Shown: piece by piece, positions 55,035 through 64,000 of the stretch
Numbering within the stretch: position 1 is the first letter of the stretch
Layout of the letters: each line of letters begins with the position of its first letter
DNA from: an uncultured Bacteroidota bacterium
Lineage (GTDB): Bacteria; Bacteroidota; Bacteroidia; Flavobacteriales; Flavobacteriaceae
Length of the DNA: 64,000 bases
Direction: 5' to 3'
NCBI GenBank assembly: GCA_902618245.1
Contig: CACMZR010000001.1
Location: forward strand, 124,001 to 188,000
The notes under the pieces: generated by a model
Told to the model about the DNA's origin: nothing
Databases searched by the model: none
Seen by the model: only the letters and a program-made list of their open reading frames with translations
Position numbers and translations under genes: made by a program

Positions 55035-56506
55035 TGATTAATAAATTTAAATTCCCAAAACGGATTTCATTTAGAACGCGACTTTTCATTGTGATGATTG
55101 GGATGTTGATTATAGCTGGATTAATGATACTAGGAACTACTACAATTCAATATGAATCGCAGAGAGAGAATTACCATTTGGGTAGGCTAACAAGAAAAGA
55201 AATCCAGATAAAAAGGCATATTGATTATTTATCTAGTAAACATAATTTGAGTGAAAAACCAATTGATTTATGGAAAGAATACAGCTCAGATTTTGAAAAA
55301 ATTAATACTATCCATAATGTACAATATTCGCTTTTCACTGTTGATGGGGATCCTATTTTTATTTATCATACTCCACTTGAAGTTGTAGCTAATAATTATA
55401 GGTTAGGAGACGTTTTACTAGATAAAATAAAAGCTTCTGGAAATGGCAGTTATATTGAACATTATAAATCGGAGATCGATAATTTTCATGCTTCATACAA
55501 TGTATTAAAAGATGAATTAAATAATCCTTATGCTATATTATTCTTTCCTTACTTTGAGGATGTTTCATTTTCCGAAAATGAACTCAATACATTTATAGAA
55601 AACCTATATCAGATTTATATCCTACTGCTAATTGGTGTAATTTTAATAGCATACTTTCTATCAAGATTTGTTACCCGTTCACTGGAGACAATAAGAATAA
55701 GAATGGGACAAATGCGATTGGAAAAAAAGAATGAGAAAATTTACTTAAAAAATGCAACTAGAGAAATCAATAGTTTAATTATATCCTATAATAAGATGGT
55801 TGATGACCTCGCTGATAGCGCAGAAAAACTTGCTAAGACAGAACGCCAACAAGCATGGCAGGAGATGGCTCGTCAAGTAGCTCATGAAATAAAAAATCCA
55901 TTGACCCCGATGCGACTAACAATTCAAAGTTTTCAAAAACAATATGATCCAAACGATCCTGAAAACAATCAAAAATTAAAAGACTTTTCAAGTTTATTAA
56001 TTCAACAAATCGATACAATGAGCGAGGTTGCAGAAGCATTTTCTGATTTTGCCTCTTTACCCAAACCTAAGATGAAAAAAGCAGATTTGGTAGAAGTAAC
56101 AAAAATGGCAGTAAGTATTTTTGACAAAAAGCATATTATTTTCTCTTCTAATAAATCTCAAATTTTTCATAAACTAGACAAAACACAGTGGATTAGAATA
56201 ATAACTAACATTGTTCAAAATGCACTTCAATCTGTTCCTAAAGAAAGAAATCCAATTATTGGAGTTCAATTATCCTCTGAAACTGATAAAACAATTTTAT
56301 CTATTACAGATAACGGAGATGGAATACCCCATGAAATTAAAGACAAAATTTTTGAACCTAAGTTCACTACAAAAACTTCTGGGATGGGTTTAGGCTTAGG
56401 TATTGTAAAAAAAATTATTGAGTCACATAAAGGCTCAATAGAATATATATCGAAAAACAGAAAAGGAACAACTTTTACAATTACTCTTCCAAATTTTGGA
56501 GATTAG
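55034..56506 (+). CDS. membrane sensor histidine kinase (NtrY-like)
   Basis: A 490-residue kinase with two membrane segments (about 15-37 and 193-212), an extracytoplasmic sensor loop between them, and a HAMP-like region. The kinase core has the H-box VAHEIKNPLTPMRLT, the N-box IVQNALQSVP, DNGDGIP (G1) and GMGLGLGIVKKI (G2). The phosphoaccepting His is the one in the H-box. No response regulator is adjacent. It overlaps hemJ by one base, so the two are probably co-expressed. Confidence 0.88.
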   Translation: MINKFKFPKRISFRTRLFIVMIGMLIIAGLMILGTTTIQYESQRENYHLGRLTRKEIQIKRHIDYLSSKHNLSEKPIDLWKEYSSDFEKINTIHNVQYSLFTVDGDPIFIYHTPLEVVANNYRLGDVLLDKIKASGNGSYIEHYKSEIDNFHASYNVLKDELNNPYAILFFPYFEDVSFSENELNTFIENLYQIYILLLIGVILIAYFLSRFVTRSLETIRIRMGQMRLEKKNEKIYLKNATREINSLIISYNKMVDDLADSAEKLAKTERQQAWQEMARQVAHEIKNPLTPMRLTIQSFQKQYDPNDPENNQKLKDFSSLLIQQIDTMSEVAEAFSDFASLPKPKMKKADLVEVTKMAVSIFDKKHIIFSSNKSQIFHKLDKTQWIRIITNIVQNALQSVPKERNPIIGVQLSSETDKTILSITDNGDGIPHEIKDKIFEPKFTTKTSGMGLGLGIVKKIIESHKGSIEYISKNRKGTTFTITLPNFGD

Positions 56507-57240
56507 CTCATGACTTGTTTATGGATTGTAGCTTCTACTTTATCAATTAAAGATTCAAAATTCTTCAGATTATTTGATAAAGAATTATGAAATCTTATTA
56601 TAATTTTTACGCCTAAAGGCATTGGAAAATAATTTTGGCTTGAAAATTTCCATGAATTTTTAATACTTATGGGAACAATTATAGCATCAGGTATATTTTT
56701 GATTAAAGTTTTTAGACCTGATCGATGAAACTTTTTAACTTTTCCATTTTTCGATCTTGTCCCTTCTGGAAAAATTAGTACTGAAAAGTTTTTTTTAGTA
56801 AGAAATTTCCCAAATTTTTTTATTGAATTAATAGCCTCCTTTGGCTTCTCCCTATCAATTAATATTGAACCCCCATTTCTCAAGTTATATGAAATACTTG
56901 GAATTCCCCTGCCTAGTTCTTTTTTACTCACAAATTTCATGTGGTAATTACGTAATTTCCATATCAATGGTGGTATGTCATAGGTGCTTTGATGGTTGGC
57001 TATAAAAATTACATTTTTACCTGGTGGCGGTAGATTTGATTCAGCCTCAAAAAAAATCCGTGTTTTTATAATGGAAAGAGAAAGTAGAATCAGGTAATTT
57101 AAAATGTCGACACTTTTTTTATGAGCATAATATCCGAACATATTTAAACAAAACCATTGTATTATTTGAAATGAGAAAAGCAATATCCCAAAACATAGGT
57201 AATAAAGTATACTAAGTGAATAACTTAAAATAGTTTTCAT
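56503..57240 (-). CDS. plsC: 1-acyl-sn-glycerol-3-phosphate acyltransferase
   Basis: A 245-residue membrane-bound acyltransferase that makes phosphatidic acid. Motif I is NHQSTYDIP (H-x4-D), motif II GSILIDREKPKEA and motif III FPEGTRSKNG. A hydrophobic N-terminal segment anchors it. Its stop overlaps the convergent kinase gene by 4 bp. Confidence 0.9.
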   Translation of the reverse strand: MKTILSYSLSILYYLCFGILLFSFQIIQWFCLNMFGYYAHKKSVDILNYLILLSLSIIKTRIFFEAESNLPPPGKNVIFIANHQSTYDIPPLIWKLRNYHMKFVSKKELGRGIPSISYNLRNGGSILIDREKPKEAINSIKKFGKFLTKKNFSVLIFPEGTRSKNGKVKKFHRSGLKTLIKNIPDAIIVPISIKNSWKFSSQNYFPMPLGVKIIIRFHNSLSNNLKNFESLIDKVEATIHKQVMS

Positions 57241-57269
57241 TCTTAGTTATTCTTACACAAATTTAAAAG

Positions 57270-57680
57270 TTAGCAGTGTTGATTATAAGCTTCTTTAAGA
57301 TTTTCTGCGATGAGTTCTGCTGGTCTACCTTCAATATGGTGTCTTTCAATCATGTGAACTAAAGTACCATTTTTAAACAAAGCAATGCTTGGAGAGGAAG
57401 GTGGAAAAGGAATCATCATTTCTCTTGCACTATTTGTAGCTTCAGTATCAACACCAGCAAAAACTGTAACTAAATTGTCTGGCTTTTTATTATTTTGAAG
57501 AGATAAATTAACTCCAGGTCTTGCATTAGCTGCTGCACAACCACAAATAGAATTTACAACAATAAGAGTGGTCCCAGCTTTTTCTAGAGCAATGTTCACG
57601 TCATCTCTTGTTAAGAGCTCATTGAAACCAATGCTAGTCAATTCCTCTTTCATCGGTTTTACTATTTCTTCTGGATACAT
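57270..57680 (-). CDS. bacilliredoxin BrxA/BrxB-like protein (YphP/YqiW family)
   Basis: A 136-residue thioredoxin-like protein with the C-G-C active site in VNSICGCAAANARPG. This is the hallmark of the BrxA/BrxB (YphP/YqiW) family, which removes bacillithiol from protein cysteines. GRPAELIAENLKEAYNQHC closes the protein with a C-terminal Cys. In Bacteroidota the partner low-molecular-weight thiol is bacillithiol-like, which makes the role plausible. It lies 30 bp upstream of plsC on the same strand. Confidence 0.85.
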   Translation of the reverse strand: MYPEEIVKPMKEELTSIGFNELLTRDDVNIALEKAGTTLIVVNSICGCAAANARPGVNLSLQNNKKPDNLVTVFAGVDTEATNSAREMMIPFPPSSPSIALFKNGTLVHMIERHHIEGRPAELIAENLKEAYNQHC

Positions 57681-57773
57681 ATTTTTTTTTCAAATATATG
57701 AATTAATGAAATTGTAGTGTTTTGCAAGCACAATTTAATTTATCAAATTTGTAAAATAAATGATTACAGATTT

Positions 57774-58499
57774 ATGGTTAAATGGTTTGTTGCTTTCTTA
57801 GGATATTACTTTTTTAGATTTCCTGGAGCACTTTTTGGCTTTTTTATTGGGAGTTTAATTGATCAATTCAATAAAAATTCAAGTTCTCCCTTTCAATCAT
57901 GGGTTTCAACTAGTTCGAAATCTAAAACATTTCAACTTAATTTACTTGCCCTTTCAGCAACTGTTATTAAAGCCGATGGCAAAATAAAAACAGAAGAGCT
58001 TCAATTTGTGAGAAACTTTTTTATTTCAAATTATGGAACTCAACAGGCTTCAATAATATTTGAAACCTTCAATGAGCAAATCAAAAATGAAGTACAAAAT
58101 ATTCAAAAATTAGCAAAAATATTTGTTGAAAGTTCTCCTTATGAGACACGTTTACAAGTATTATATTTTCTCTTTGGAGTTGCTAAAGCTGATGGTAGTG
58201 TTTCTCAGAGTGAATTAAGTAAAATAGATCAGATTGCTTCTGCGCTTGGTATCCGGATTTCAGATTTTGAAAGTATAAAGGCAATGTTTTTTGAAGACTC
58301 TGATAGTGCATATAAGATTTTAGAAATTTCACCCAATGTTTCAGATTCTGAAGTAAAAAAAGCTTATAGAGAAATGGCCAAAAAATATCACCCTGATAAA
58401 TTACGATCAAAGGATCCTGCCCTTATAAAGGGAGCTCAAGAAAAATTTCAAGAGGTACAAAAAGCATATGAAACAATTCAAAATGAGAGAGGTTTATGA
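57774..58499 (+). CDS. DjlA-like protein: TerB and DnaJ domains
   Basis: A 241-residue protein from ATG at 57774. An N-terminal membrane segment (WFVAFLGYYFFRFPGALFGFFIGSLID) is followed by a TerB-like helical domain (about 50-165, LSATVIKADGKIKTEELQFVRNF, GVAKADGSVS). A C-terminal J domain (about 175-241) has the HPD motif in KKYHPDKLRSKD. It would recruit Hsp70 to the membrane. Its stop overlaps the start of the next gene by 4 bp. Confidence 0.88.
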   Translation: MVKWFVAFLGYYFFRFPGALFGFFIGSLIDQFNKNSSSPFQSWVSTSSKSKTFQLNLLALSATVIKADGKIKTEELQFVRNFFISNYGTQQASIIFETFNEQIKNEVQNIQKLAKIFVESSPYETRLQVLYFLFGVAKADGSVSQSELSKIDQIASALGIRISDFESIKAMFFEDSDSAYKILEISPNVSDSEVKKAYREMAKKYHPDKLRSKDPALIKGAQEKFQEVQKAYETIQNERGL

Positions 58500-59071
58500 T
58501 TGAATTTTTGTGGTTTTATACCAAGCTTGGTTTTTGGCATGTTGTTGATTGGGAAGGTCTCGACCATTTTTATTTTATAATTACAATGGCAATTCCTTTC
58601 ACATTTGTGCAGTGGCGAAAGTTACTGTTGTGGGTAACTATTTTTACCATTGGACATACCCTATCACTAATAGGGAACTTTTATTTAAAAATTCCCTTTT
58701 CATCGTATTGGATAGAATTACTAATACCAATCACGATAGCTATAAATTCCATCTTCCTTTTTTATCCAAGCCAAAACAATTTTTCAAAAAGAAAATTTCT
58801 TTACCCACTTTTAACAGGTGTTTTTGGTATAATTCATGGATTGGGTTTTGGAAGGTATTTTAAAATGTTAATTCCTGAAAAAGATGTCAGTATATCACTT
58901 TTTTCTTTTGCTTTAGGTGTTGAACTTGCACAGGTCTTAATTGTTATTTTAGTTTTAATACTTTCTTTTATTGTTTTAAAAATACTAAAGCAATCAAAAA
59001 ATAAATGGGAATTTTTGGTAGGTGCTATGATTTTATCTCAAGCTTTATTTATGATTTTAAACCGAATTTAA
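58496..59071 (+). CDS. HupE/UreJ-like membrane protein
   Basis: A 191-residue membrane protein with six predicted helices of the HupE/UreJ_2 type. Conserved HVVDWEGLDHFYF near the N-terminus and GIIHGLGFGRYF with its His match the family, which is linked to metal (nickel/cobalt) uptake in some members, but that is unproven here. It overlaps the DnaJ-like gene by 4 bp. Confidence 0.8.
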   Translation: MIEFLWFYTKLGFWHVVDWEGLDHFYFIITMAIPFTFVQWRKLLLWVTIFTIGHTLSLIGNFYLKIPFSSYWIELLIPITIAINSIFLFYPSQNNFSKRKFLYPLLTGVFGIIHGLGFGRYFKMLIPEKDVSISLFSFALGVELAQVLIVILVLILSFIVLKILKQSKNKWEFLVGAMILSQALFMILNRI

Positions 59072-59105
59072 ATTAGATTTCAGACTAAGTACTATATTAG
59101 TAGCG

Positions 59106-59525
59106 ATGGTACAAAAGAAACAAGAAAAGTACGACAGAGCTTATTTAGAGATGGCTAAAATTTGGGGGCAACTTTCATATTGCAAAAGGAAAAAAGTTGG
59201 AGCATTAATTGTAAAAGATAGAATGATTATCTCTGATGGATATAATGGAACCCCGTCTGGATTTGAAAATATTTGTGAAGATGAAGAAAATTATACAAAG
59301 TGGTATGTTCTTCACGCAGAAGCAAATGCAATTTTGAAAGTTGCAGCTTCTACACAATCTTGTAAAGGCGCTACGCTTTACATTACACTTTCTCCTTGTA
59401 AAGAGTGCAGTAAATTAATACATCAAGCTGGAATCGTTAGGGTGGTTTATTCTATTGCTTATAAAGATTCTTCAGGACTAGAGTTTTTAAAAAAAGCTGG
59501 TGTTGTCTTAGACCATCTCCCTTAA
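59106..59525 (+). CDS. dCMP deaminase
   Basis: A 139-residue cytidine/deoxycytidylate deaminase-fold enzyme. The zinc and proton-shuttle residues are HAEANAIL (H and E) and PCKECS (two Cys). The N-terminal region SYCKRKKVGALIVKD and NGTPSGFEN match dCMP deaminases. It would convert dCMP to dUMP for dTTP synthesis. It lies 34 bp after the HupE-like gene and 9 bp before the protease gene. Confidence 0.9.
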   Translation: MVQKKQEKYDRAYLEMAKIWGQLSYCKRKKVGALIVKDRMIISDGYNGTPSGFENICEDEENYTKWYVLHAEANAILKVAASTQSCKGATLYITLSPCKECSKLIHQAGIVRVVYSIAYKDSSGLEFLKKAGVVLDHLP

Positions 59526-59534
59526 ATATAATTT

Positions 59535-61115
59535 ATGAAAAATAACAATCTTTATTTAGGGCTAATAATTATTCTCTCAGTTTCAATAGGGTATCTTTTG
59601 GGATCAAACAATATCATAAATTCTTATTCAACAAATTCAGATAGCTCAAGCGTTAAAAAACTTAATAGGTTAATTAAATATCTAACTCAAGATTATGTGG
59701 ATGAGATTAATTCAGATAGCTTAGTAAATATTGTGATTAAAGAAATAGTTAATAAACTAGATCCTCATTCAGTATTCATACCTGCAGTTCAAAGAGAATC
59801 ACTCTCTGAAAGTATGAAAGGTAATTTTCATGGAATAGGGGTACAGTTTAGAATGTTACAAGACACTGTTGCAGTAAGTAGAGTATTAAAAGGTGGTCCC
59901 AGTGAAAAAGCAGGTTTATTGTCAGGAGACCGAATATTAATGGCTGATGAAGATACTCTTTTTCAAAAAGAATTGAATAGCGATCAAATTATTTCAAGAT
60001 TAAAGGGGAACTCAAAAACACCTGTACGGTTATCAGTTTATAGAAAAAAAGAAGACTCTATTTACAGTTTTGATATTGTTAGAGGTCCAGTACCACTTCC
60101 AAGTGTTAATGCATTGTATATGGTGGACGAAATCACGGGCTACATCAAAATCACTCGCTTTTCACAAACTACTTATCCCGAGTTTAAAAATGCGATTACT
60201 TTTTTGAAGGCTAAAAAAATGAAAAGACTGATAATAGATTTAAGAGGAAACCCAGGGGGATATCTACAACCTGCTAAAAAAATTGCAGATGACTTGTTAG
60301 AAGCAAAAAAGGGTATAGTAATTGTTGAGGCTAATAATGGAAAAAGAGTGCAAACATTTTCTACATCAGGAGGCCTTTTTGAAAAAGGAGAACTTTTAAT
60401 TTTAGTAGATGAAGATTCTGCTTCTGCAAGCGAGGTTGTCGCTGGTGCTGTCCAAGATAACGATAGAGGCTTAATAATAGGAAGAAGAACTTTTGGGAAA
60501 GGTCTTGTTCAGCAACAAATGCCTCTTGGTCAAGGAGACCAAGTTCGACTTACTACAGCGAGATACTATACCCCGACTGGGAGATCTATACAAAGACCTT
60601 ACGACACTTCAAGTCGAACAGACTATTATGCTGAAGTTCGCAAACGACACCAAACAGGAGAAATGAATGATCCATCAAAAATACCGATTAATGATAGTTT
60701 GATTTTTACCACACCCAAAGGGAAAAAGGTTTATGGAGGTGGTGGTATTACTCCTGACATTTATGTTTCCACTCAGGAAACAAAAGATGAGTTGTGGAAC
60801 GATTATATTATAGGTTCTAACCTAATTGATCTTTTTGTTTTTTTAGAGTTAGATAAAAATGTAAAAAATTTCAACTTTGATAACAAACAAAAATTTTTGA
60901 ATGAAGAGTTGCCGAATCCAAATGAGTTTATTGAGTCTTTTGCAGAATTTTGCAAGAAAAATAATCTCCCTATCAAAGTGACAAAAAAGAATAAAGAAAA
61001 TATTTTAAATTCAATAAAAGCCTTTATCGCTCTTCAAGTGTATGACGAGAATACATACTTTAAGATTGCCAACCAAAATGATAAATTTGTGATTAGAGCA
61101 ATGGAGACAGATTGA
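59535..61115 (+). CDS. C-terminal processing peptidase (S41, CtpA-like)
   Basis: A 526-residue periplasmic serine protease with an N-terminal membrane anchor (LYLGLIIILSVSIGYLLG). A PDZ domain is at about 88-175 (GIGVQFRMLQDTVAVSRVLKGG) and the S41 core at 195-410. The catalytic Ser and Lys are in DSASASEVVAGAV and GRRTFGKGLVQ. A C-terminal extension of about 110 residues follows. It would cut proteins near their C-termini. Confidence 0.92.
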   Translation: MKNNNLYLGLIIILSVSIGYLLGSNNIINSYSTNSDSSSVKKLNRLIKYLTQDYVDEINSDSLVNIVIKEIVNKLDPHSVFIPAVQRESLSESMKGNFHGIGVQFRMLQDTVAVSRVLKGGPSEKAGLLSGDRILMADEDTLFQKELNSDQIISRLKGNSKTPVRLSVYRKKEDSIYSFDIVRGPVPLPSVNALYMVDEITGYIKITRFSQTTYPEFKNAITFLKAKKMKRLIIDLRGNPGGYLQPAKKIADDLLEAKKGIVIVEANNGKRVQTFSTSGGLFEKGELLILVDEDSASASEVVAGAVQDNDRGLIIGRRTFGKGLVQQQMPLGQGDQVRLTTARYYTPTGRSIQRPYDTSSRTDYYAEVRKRHQTGEMNDPSKIPINDSLIFTTPKGKKVYGGGGITPDIYVSTQETKDELWNDYIIGSNLIDLFVFLELDKNVKNFNFDNKQKFLNEELPNPNEFIESFAEFCKKNNLPIKVTKKNKENILNSIKAFIALQVYDENTYFKIANQNDKFVIRAMETD

Positions 61116-61126
61116 TAAATGATATA

Positions 61127-61327
61127 CTATTTTTTATTCAGTCTTTCAGCAATCTTTTTTGATAGAATGAGAATTGTCAATAATAAAACTGCACTCGCAG
61201 ATGCTATAGCACATATGACAGCAACTGCACTTTTTCCATTTATTGGATTTGACCAATCCACCTGAAATAGATTAAATATAAAGATGCTTAAAGCAATTAG
61301 AATGAGTATGTAATATAATACTTTCAT
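61127..61327 (-). CDS. small membrane protein
   Basis: A 66-residue protein with two hydrophobic segments (about 4-22 and 33-56) and a Lys-rich C-terminus. It starts 4 bp after the stop of the MarC gene on the same strand, so the two are probably co-transcribed. It converges on the protease gene. No family is recognised. Confidence 0.6.
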   Translation of the reverse strand: MKVLYYILILIALSIFIFNLFQVDWSNPINGKSAVAVICAIASASAVLLLTILILSKKIAERLNKK

Positions 61328-61331
61328 AATT

Positions 61332-61901
61332 CTAAAATAGCTGACTGATGTTTGAAGTGAACAACTTTACGGCAATCGCTAGTAGAATAATTCCAAAAAC
61401 CTTTCGGATTATGTTAATACCTGATTTACCTAAAAAATTCTGAATATATTTTGATGATTTTAAAATTATATAAACAAAAATAATATTTATTATAATGGCA
61501 AAAATGATATTTAAAACTTGATATTCCGCCCGTAATGAAAGTAAAGATGTCATCGTTCCCGCCCCAGCAATCATTGGAAATGCAAGAGGTACAATTGAGG
61601 CTGTTTCTGGAGCATCATTACTAAAAATTGATATTCCGAGTATCATCTCAAGGGCTAGAAAAAAAATAATAAAGGAACCTGCAACTGCAAATGAATTAAT
61701 ATCAATTCCAATTAGGTTTAGTATCTCTTCACCTACAAATAAAAATCCAACCATAATAATTGCTGCAATTATTGAAGCTTTTTCTGATTGAATGTGCCCT
61801 ACTTTTTCTCTTAGCGATATGACCAAAGGAATATTCCCAATTATATCAATTACAGCGAACAAAACTAAACTAGCAGTAAAAATTTCTTTTGCATCAATCA
61901 C
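61332..61901 (-). CDS. MarC-family integral membrane protein
   Basis: A protein of about 190 residues with six helices of the MarC type. The LVLFAVIDIIGNIPLVISL start block and PLAFPMIAGAGTMTSLLSL block are diagnostic. The GTG at 61901 gives the family N-terminus. A TTG at 61943 would add 14 polar residues. Despite the name, MarC is not a proven drug-resistance determinant. It is divergent from the DUF3109 gene at 61981. Confidence 0.85.
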   Translation of the reverse strand: MIDAKEIFTASLVLFAVIDIIGNIPLVISLREKVGHIQSEKASIIAAIIMVGFLFVGEEILNLIGIDINSFAVAGSFIIFFLALEMILGISIFSNDAPETASIVPLAFPMIAGAGTMTSLLSLRAEYQVLNIIFAIIINIIFVYIILKSSKYIQNFLGKSGINIIRKVFGIILLAIAVKLFTSNISQLF

Positions 61902-61980
61902 TTTAATTTTTTTTTGCAAATCTAAATCAGATATTCTAATCAAAAAATCAATTATTATATATTTTTACAAAAAAAATCTA

Positions 61981-62547
61981 ATGATTTTAGTTAAGGATAC
62001 TCTGATTTCAGACGACGTATTATCTGAAGAATTTGCATGTAACATTTCAAAGTGCAAAGGTCAGTGTTGTGTTGCAGGTGAAGCAGGAGCACCACTGGAA
62101 AAAAAAGAGGTTAAATATCTCCAGAAGAATTATTCAAAAATAAAACCCTATTTGAGTAAAAATGGGATAGAGACTATTGAAAAACAAGGAGTTTATGTAA
62201 ATGGAATAGATGGTGATTTCGAAACGCCACTTGTAAAGGGAAAAGAATGTGCCTATGCAGTTTTTTCATCTACCGGCATTGCCTCTTGTGGTATAGAAAA
62301 TGCTTACAGAAATAAATCAATAGATTTTCAAAAGCCAATATCCTGTCACTTATATCCACTTAGAATAAACCAATATAATAAGACAATAGCTGTTAATTAT
62401 CATAAGTGGAGTATTTGTTCAGATGCCTGTTCTTTAGGTGAGGCTATTAAAATTCCAGTCTATCAATTTGTCAAAACAGCTTTGATTAGAAAATTCGGAA
62501 AAGATTGGTTTAATCTATTGCATGCAAGTGCAAAAAAGACATCCTAA
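61981..62547 (+). CDS. DUF3109 family protein
   Basis: A 188-residue cysteine-rich cytosolic protein. ATG at 61981 gives MILVKDTLISDDVL. The DUF3109 pattern is CNISKCKGQCCVAGEAGAPL near residues 21-40, then GKECAYAVFSSTGIASCGIE, ISCHLYPLRI and WSICSDACSLG. At least nine cysteines suggest a metal or Fe-S centre similar to the YkgJ family. The role is unknown. An in-frame upstream start at 61792 lies inside marC and is rejected. Confidence 0.85.
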   Translation: MILVKDTLISDDVLSEEFACNISKCKGQCCVAGEAGAPLEKKEVKYLQKNYSKIKPYLSKNGIETIEKQGVYVNGIDGDFETPLVKGKECAYAVFSSTGIASCGIENAYRNKSIDFQKPISCHLYPLRINQYNKTIAVNYHKWSICSDACSLGEAIKIPVYQFVKTALIRKFGKDWFNLLHASAKKTS

Positions 62548-62770
62548 GAGTTTGTCAGTGTTTTTGGGGGTTGACAGAGACCTCTTTTTTTAATTAACTG
62601 ATACACAAATACTTATAAAAACATTTTTTTTAGAAAAAAATCAAAAAATATAGTTTTTTGTTAAAAACTAAGCTCCATTGTGGAAAAGTTGCCCTTTCAA
62701 TTTTGAATACAATTTAGAATCTTTGTTATTCATAATTCAACTTTCTTTAACCTAATTAATAAAACGACAA

Positions 62771-63748
62771 ATGGCAGCAGTAGAACCTATTCTCCAAGAA
62801 AACGAAAATCGCTTTGTAATCTTCCCTATTCAACATCATGATATTTGGGAATGGTATAAAAAAATGGAGGCAAGTTTTTGGACTGCTGAAGAAATTGATT
62901 TACACCAAGACCTTTCCGATTGGAATTCTAAACTCAATGATGATGAAAAGTATTTTATTAAGCATATCCTCGCTTTTTTTGCTGCTTCTGACGGAATTGT
63001 AAATGAGAATCTAGCAGAAAATTTTGTTAACGAAGTTCAATACTCCGAAGCTAAGTTTTTTTATGGTTTCCAAATTATGATGGAAAATATCCACTCAGAA
63101 ACCTATTCACTACTAATTGATACATATGTAAAGGATGATGTAGAAAAAGATAAACTGTTTAAAGCAATTGAAGTATTTCCAGCTATAAAAAAGAAAGCAG
63201 ATTGGGCACTTAGATGGATTGAATCAGATTCTTTTGCTGAAAGACTTATTGCATTTGCTGCGGTAGAGGGTATATTTTTCTCAGGAGCTTTTTGCTCAAT
63301 ATTTTGGTTAAAGAAACGAGGATTAATGCCAGGACTAACTTTTTCAAATGAACTAATATCTAGAGATGAGGGCGTTCATTGCGACTTTGCTGTCCATCTG
63401 CATAACAATCATTTAGTAAACAAAGTTCCTCCCAAACGAATTAAGGAAATACTGTTAGATGCTCTAAATATTGAAAGAGAGTTCATTACTGAATCCTTAC
63501 CAATAAGTCTAATTGGAATGAATGCAAAACTGATGACTCAGTATCTTGAATTTGTCACAGATCGTCTTTTGGTTGAGCTTGGTATCGAGAAAGAATTTAA
63601 TGTAAGTAATCCATTTGATTTTATGGATATGATTTCTCTACAAGGGAAGACTAATTTCTTTGAAAAACGTGTAGGAGAATACCAAAAAGCAGGAGTATTA
63701 AATAATGAAAAGAAAGACGAGAAAATAAGTTTTGATGCTGATTTCTAG
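62771..63748 (+). CDS. nrdB: class Ia ribonucleotide reductase beta subunit
   Basis: A 325-residue R2 subunit holding the diiron-tyrosyl radical cofactor. The radical tyrosine is Y98 in EAKFFYGFQ, and iron ligands include E78 region ([10 protein letters not shown]), E105 and H108 (MENIHSE) and a later Glu-Glu-x-x-His element ([10 protein letters not shown]). It precedes nrdA by 74 bp. The 220-bp upstream region is AT-rich. No clear NrdR box was found by eye. Confidence 0.96.
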   Translation: MAAVEPILQENENRFVIFPIQHHDIWEWYKKMEASFWTAEEIDLHQDLSDWNSKLNDDEKYFIKHILAFFAASDGIVNENLAENFVNEVQYSEAKFFYGFQIMMENIHSETYSLLIDTYVKDDVEKDKLFKAIEVFPAIKKKADWALRWIESDSFAERLIAFAAVEGIFFSGAFCSIFWLKKRGLMPGLTFSNELISRDEGVHCDFAVHLHNNHLVNKVPPKRIKEILLDALNIEREFITESLPISLIGMNAKLMTQYLEFVTDRLLVELGIEKEFNVSNPFDFMDMISLQGKTNFFEKRVGEYQKAGVLNNEKKDEKISFDADF

Positions 63749-63822
63749 TAATTCGTTTTTAAATTTTAAATCAATCTTCTTAATTCTAACCATAAATTAA
63801 AACAAAACTTAAAATGTAAAAT

Positions 63823-64000
63823 ATGTTTGTAGTAAAAAGGGATGGTCGAAAGGAGCCCATCATGTTTGACAAAATCACTGCGAGGATCCGAAAACTGAAT
63901 TATGGTCTAAACCCATTAGTAGATCCTGTAAGAGTTGCTATGCGTGTGATTGAGGGACTTTACGATGGTGTGACTACTTCAGAGCTCGATAATCTTGCAG
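63823..64000 (+). CDS. nrdA: class Ia ribonucleotide reductase alpha subunit (partial)
   Basis: The first 59 codons are visible before the window ends. The ATG at 63823 opens [17 protein letters not shown], followed by [12 protein letters not shown], which is the start of an ATP-cone domain as in R1 subunits. Together with nrdB directly upstream this forms the nrdBA pair. The active site lies outside the window. Confidence 0.9.
   Translation, partial: MFVVKRDGRKEPIMFDKITARIRKLNYGLNPLVDPVRVAMRVIEGLYDGVTTSELDNLA

Noticed and set aside
58549-58863. Plus-strand 104-codon ORF overlapping the HupE/UreJ-like gene
   Set aside because: It is an alternative frame of a gene whose own frame shows six membrane helices and family motifs.
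61792-61980. Upstream extension of the DUF3109 gene
   Set aside because: The extension is antisense to the conserved N-terminal part of MarC. ATG at 61981 gives the family start.
62548-62770. NrdR box or riboswitch upstream of nrdB
   Set aside because: No convincing palindromic NrdR pair or structured element could be recognised by eye in this AT-rich stretch.

Overview
This is an AT-rich window from a bacterium of the phylum Bacteroidota, most likely a marine member of the Flavobacteriia. The evidence is a type IX secretion (T9SS) type B C-terminal sorting domain, many SPII lipoproteins and Tat-signal proteins, promoters resembling the Bacteroidota TAnnTTTG element, weak Shine-Dalgarno sequences, and a protoporphyrin-type heme pathway (hemA-C-D-E-F-B, hemH, hemJ). 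No genus is assigned.

Layout. (1) 1-3657: the right end of an integrated element. It holds small unknown genes, a Cas4/RecB-like PD-(D/E)XK nuclease with four cysteines, and a tyrosine integrase next to a tRNA-Asn gene that lacks its 5' acceptor strand, as expected of a displaced attachment site. (2) 3658-6200: small lipoproteins and secreted proteins, plus a fragment of a mobile-element gene. (3) 6280-17650: an unusual array of short, mostly single-gene units, nearly all on the plus strand. Each follows a similar module made of a decayed integrase 3' tail on the minus strand (P-E-L-N-E-E-D-M-P), a TTTGTATATTG promoter-like motif and an ATAAATCAATTAAA leader. Several end in a near-identical ACCCTCC/GGAGGGT terminator. 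Products are mainly secreted NTF2/SnoaL-like and repeated alpha+beta proteins, with a DUF4242 protein, a hemolysin-III-like membrane protein and a cysteine-synthase-like enzyme. A 29-codon ORF with 11 cysteines lies at 15184-15273. (4) 17642-26919: periplasmic and envelope enzymes, including an SMP-30-like lactonase, a Tat-exported sugar isomerase-like protein, a PQQ/cytochrome c dehydrogenase, esterases and a metallophosphatase, with tRNA-Arg(CCT). (5) 27022-32994: a giant BspA-repeat/Ig/thrombospondin-3 surface protein whose signal peptide has no normal in-frame start codon.

(6) 33199-40750: a DUF3784 protein, a SolA-like amine oxidase, a serine hydrolase, and a tightly overlapping operon matching trans-4-hydroxy-L-proline catabolism (deaminase, alpha-ketoglutarate semialdehyde dehydrogenase, epimerase, D-amino-acid dehydrogenase). 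(7) 40758-51261: a minus-strand heme operon hemA-C-D-E-F-antiporter-hemB, divergent from an AraC regulator, hemH and a MATE exporter. (8) 51336-64000: ordinary chromosomal genes. These are a sortilin-like BNR protein, hemJ with an NtrY-like kinase, an acyltransferase, a bacilliredoxin, a DnaJ/TerB protein, a HupE/UreJ-like protein, a dCMP deaminase, a CtpA protease, MarC, DUF3109, nrdB and the start of nrdA.

The most unusual material is the cassette-like array in 6280-17650, its cysteine-rich mini-ORF, and the link between the array boundaries and the 3' end of the nearby integrase gene.
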